Source: an uncultured Lachnospiraceae bacterium (GTDB taxonomy: Bacteria; Bacillota; Clostridia; Lachnospirales; Lachnospiraceae). From it: DNA of 8,789 nt. The position numbers and the translations under genes were made by a program. Each line of letters opens with the position of its first letter. Position 1 is the stretch's first letter. The notes beneath the pieces were generated by a model, which saw nothing but the letters and a program-made list of their open reading frames with translations, was not told the origin of the DNA and did no database searches. The stretch is taken from NCBI GenBank assembly GCA_905236585.1, contig CAJOQZ010000274.1:1-8789 (forward strand), given 5' to 3'. Positions 6,446-8,789 of the stretch are shown here, piece after piece.

Positions 6446-6451
6446 AGGAGG
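6446..6451 (+). promoter_or_regulatory. nifJ: Consensus Shine-Dalgarno of PFOR
   Basis: AGGAGG lies 7 nt before the ATG at 6459, an ideal ribosome-binding site. It selects this ATG over the in-frame Met four codons later and fits a highly translated central-metabolism gene. Confidence 0.75.
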
Positions 6452-6458
6452 AAAAAGT

Positions 6459-8789
6459 ATGAAAAGAGCTATGAAAACAATGGACGGCAATCATGCTGCG
6501 GCTCACGCTTCGTATGCGTATACCGAAGTTGCTGCCATCTATCCGATCACTCCGTCATCCGTTATGGCGGAAGCAACCGACGAATGGGCGACCGCAGGAC
6601 GGAAGAACATTTTCGGTAAGACGGTTCAGGTTACCGAGATGCAGTCCGAAGCAGGCGCTGCAGGTACGGTACACGGTTCCCTGGCGGCAGGCGCTTTGAC
6701 GACGACGTATACGGCTTCGCAGGGCTTGCTGCTTATGATCCCGAACCTGTACAAAGTTGCCGGTGAAGGTCTTCCGGGCGTATTTAACGTATCTGCCCGC
6801 TGCGTATCTTCTCATGCGCTGAACATTTTCGGCGACCATTCCGATGTTTACGCATGCCGTCAGACCGGTGTGGCGATGCTTTGCGAATCTTCCGTACAGG
6901 AAGTTATGGACTTGACGCCGGTAGCGCATTGTGCGGCATTGAAGGGCAAGATTCCGTTCATTAACTTCTTCGACGGTTTCCGTACTTCCCATGAGATTCA
7001 GAAGATCGAGACTTGGGATTATGAAGATTTGAAAGATATGGTAGATATGGACGCAATCGAGGCGTTCCGTGCGAACTCCCTGAATCCGAACCGTCCGCGT
7101 GAGATGGGTTCCGCTCAGAATCCGGATCTGTTCTTCCAGACAAGAGAAGCATGCAACACGGCTTACGACGCACTCCCGGCGATCGTTACCGAGTACATGA
7201 ACAAGGTAAATGAGAAGATCGGCACGGATTATAAACTCTTCAATTATTACGGCGCACCGGATGCAGAGCGAATCATTATCGCAATGGGTTCCGTATGCGA
7301 GACGATTCAGGAAACGATCGATTATCTTGCAGGCAAGGGTGAGAAAGTCGGCGTTGTAAAGGTTCGTCTGTATCGCCCGTTCGTTGCACAGGCACTCGTT
7401 GATGTGATCCCCGATACGGTGAAGCATATTTCCGTATTGGATCGGACCAAGGAGCCGGGTTCCTTAGGCGAGCCGCTCTACTTAGACGTGGTTGCCGCTC
7501 TTCGCGGTACGAAGTTCGAATCCTGCGAGATCTTCTCCGGTCGTTATGGCTTAGGTTCAAAAGATACGACATCTGCTGATATCATTGCTGCTTACCATAA
7601 TACCGATAAGCCGCGCTTTACGCTTTCGATTACGGATGATGTAACGAACCTTTCGTTGGAGCGCAAGGAGACGCCGGTTACGGCTCCCGAAGGTACGACG
7701 GCATGCAAGTTCTGGGGCTTGGGCGCAGACGGTACCGTAGGCGCGAACAAGAACTCGATCAAGATCATCGGCGACAATACCGATATGTACGCACAGGCAT
7801 ACTTCGATTATGACTCGAAGAAGTCGGTCGGCGTTACGATTTCCCATCTGCGTTTCGGTCATACGCCGATCCATTCGACGTATTTGATCTCTCAGGCGGA
7901 TTTCGTTGCTTGCCATTGCACGGCTTATATTTACAAGTACAACATGGTTCAGGATTTGGTACCGGGCGGTACGTTTCTGTTCAATACGCAGTGGACGGTT
8001 GATGAATTAGATGAGAAGCTGCCGGGACAGGTTAAGCGTTATATCGCTGAGAACAACATCAACTTCTACATTATCGACGGCGTTAAGATCGGTAAAGAGA
8101 TCGGCTTAGGCAACCGCATCAACACGGTTCTTCAGTCCGCATTCTTCAAACTCACCGAACTGATTCCGGCGGAGAAGGTTATTCAACTGATGAAGGATGC
8201 TGCGACGGCTTCCTATTCGAAGAAGGGTGATGATATCGTTAAGATGAATCACGACGCGATCGATGCCGGAGCGAATGCCGTTGTCAAGGTTGACGTTCCT
8301 GATTCGTGGAAGAATGCAGAAGATATGGATCTTACGCAGAAGATCGGCGCGGGCCGCGAAGATCAGATCGCTTTCGTTAAGAACATTCAGGCAAAAGCAA
8401 ACGCACAGCAGGGCAATACGATCCCGGTATCGGTTGTTAAGGAATATGTTGACGGTTCTACGCCTTCCGGTACGGCTGCATTCGAGAAGCGCGGCGTTGC
8501 TACCGACGTTCCGGTTTGGGATGTAACAAAATGTATCCAGTGTAACCAGTGTTCGTATGTATGTCCGCATGCTGCGATCCGTCCGGTTGCAATGACGGCG
8601 GAGGAAGCGGCAAAGGCGCCGGAAGGAATGCCGATGAAGGATATGACAGGCATGCCGGATTACAAGTTCGCTGTCGTTGTTTCCTCATTCGACTGCACCG
8701 GCTGCGGCAGCTGCGCGAATGTCTGCCCGGACAAGGTTCAGGCGCTTTCGATGGCTTCCTTCGAAGAGAACGAAGCACAGCAGAAGTTC
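6459..8789 (+). CDS. nifJ: Pyruvate:ferredoxin (flavodoxin) oxidoreductase, 3'-truncated by window edge
   Basis: The first 777 codons of a protein usually near 1,170-1,200 residues are present with no stop before the edge. The enzyme converts pyruvate plus CoA to acetyl-CoA and CO2 in the cytoplasm and reduces ferredoxin or flavodoxin. The pyruvate-binding domain I has YPITPSS with T31, TEMQSEAGA with E64 and VSAR with R114; these positions agree with the published Desulfovibrio africanus residues as I remember them. Domain II includes VKVRLYRPF and LDRTKEPG. The gamma-type domain III (about 415-610) includes GLGADGTVGANK. The EKR segment (FEKRG, 675-679) comes next. Two 4Fe-4S motifs follow, with cysteines 692/695/698/702 and 746/749/752/756. 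The C-terminal TPP domain and third cluster lie beyond the window. Arginine codons are mostly CGT/CGC, unlike neighbouring genes, suggesting high expression. Confidence 0.97.
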   Translation, partial: MKRAMKTMDGNHAAAHASYAYTEVAAIYPITPSSVMAEATDEWATAGRKNIFGKTVQVTEMQSEAGAAGTVHGSLAAGALTTTYTASQGLLLMIPNLYKVAGEGLPGVFNVSARCVSSHALNIFGDHSDVYACRQTGVAMLCESSVQEVMDLTPVAHCAALKGKIPFINFFDGFRTSHEIQKIETWDYEDLKDMVDMDAIEAFRANSLNPNRPREMGSAQNPDLFFQTREACNTAYDALPAIVTEYMNKVNEKIGTDYKLFNYYGAPDAERIIIAMGSVCETIQETIDYLAGKGEKVGVVKVRLYRPFVAQALVDVIPDTVKHISVLDRTKEPGSLGEPLYLDVVAALRGTKFESCEIFSGRYGLGSKDTTSADIIAAYHNTDKPRFTLSITDDVTNLSLERKETPVTAPEGTTACKFWGLGADGTVGANKNSIKIIGDNTDMYAQAYFDYDSKKSVGVTISHLRFGHTPIHSTYLISQADFVACHCTAYIYKYNMVQDLVPGGTFLFNTQWTVDELDEKLPGQVKRYIAENNINFYIIDGVKIGKEIGLGNRINTVLQSAFFKLTELIPAEKVIQLMKDAATASYSKKGDDIVKMNHDAIDAGANAVVKVDVPDSWKNAEDMDLTQKIGAGREDQIAFVKNIQAKANAQQGNTIPVSVVKEYVDGSTPSGTAAFEKRGVATDVPVWDVTKCIQCNQCSYVCPHAAIRPVAMTAEEAAKAPEGMPMKDMTGMPDYKFAVVVSSFDCTGCGSCANVCPDKVQALSMASFEENEAQQKF

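Noticed and set aside
6555..7427. A 290-codon open frame antisense to PFOR
   Set aside because: It lies wholly inside a clear, conserved PFOR coding region. Its translation is arginine- and cysteine-rich without recognisable motifs, and such frames are expected from the strong codon bias of the sense gene.
7557..8778. Several antisense frames of about 60-150 codons in the 3' part of PFOR
   Set aside because: They have no good ribosome sites or domain motifs, overlap one another, and mirror the sense codon pattern.
1..8789. CRISPR arrays, tRNA or rRNA genes, insertion sequences, riboswitches
   Set aside because: I saw no regularly spaced repeats, no cloverleaf or rRNA-like segment, no transposase frame with terminal repeats, and no non-coding stretch long enough for a known riboswitch.

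Overview
The window looks like a chromosomal segment of an anaerobic Firmicute, most likely a Clostridia/Lachnospiraceae-type bacterium. Base composition is roughly half G+C by eye. There are strong purine-rich Shine-Dalgarno sites, a large single-chain pyruvate:ferredoxin oxidoreductase (PFOR), a YkpA/YbiT-type ABC-F ATPase, a lipobox-anchored GH25 muramidase, and the tail of a UPF0210 (PFL/DUF711) protein. The assignment to a group is inference from gene content; no rRNA or tRNA is present.

Layout. (1) Positions 1-4661, plus strand, form a tightly packed probable operon. It holds the C-terminus of a UPF0210 protein, a six-TM GGDEF-EAL protein (140-2068), an ABC-F ATPase (2085-3713) and a GH25 lipoprotein (3720-4661). 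Gaps are 12, 16 and 6 bp and I see no internal promoter or terminator. (2) Positions 4680-5334, minus strand, hold a compact type II toxin-antitoxin-like pair: a small putative antitoxin first, then a PIN-domain (VapC-like) toxin overlapping it by 17 bp. A recognisable promoter lies at 5373-5401. The pair converges on the GH25 gene with only 18 bp between stop codons. (3) Positions 5335-5469 form a short divergent regulatory region carrying a perfect 7-bp-arm palindrome between the toxin-antitoxin genes and an alpha/beta hydrolase (5470-6285). That hydrolase is followed by a probable rho-independent terminator. (4) Positions 6340-6458 carry a long inverted repeat overlapping a good sigma-A-type promoter, then a textbook Shine-Dalgarno and the start of PFOR (nifJ, 6459 to window end). 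PFOR is cut by the window edge after both ferredoxin-type 4Fe-4S clusters and before the C-terminal thiamine-pyrophosphate domain.

How the genes may work together. The GGDEF-EAL protein has a ruined GGDEF motif (SDDHF) but a complete EAL active site, so it should be a membrane-tethered c-di-GMP phosphodiesterase. The ABC-F protein should be a ribosome-associated translation factor, and the GH25 lipoprotein a surface peptidoglycan hydrolase. Their co-transcription is well supported by spacing, but no single shared pathway is evident. PFOR is central anaerobic metabolism and appears strongly expressed. I did not find a convincing wholly new system. The most interesting points are the toxin-antitoxin pair with its unusual antitoxin and candidate operator, the degenerate catalytic motifs in the GGDEF and ABC-F proteins, and the inverted repeat embedded in the PFOR promoter.
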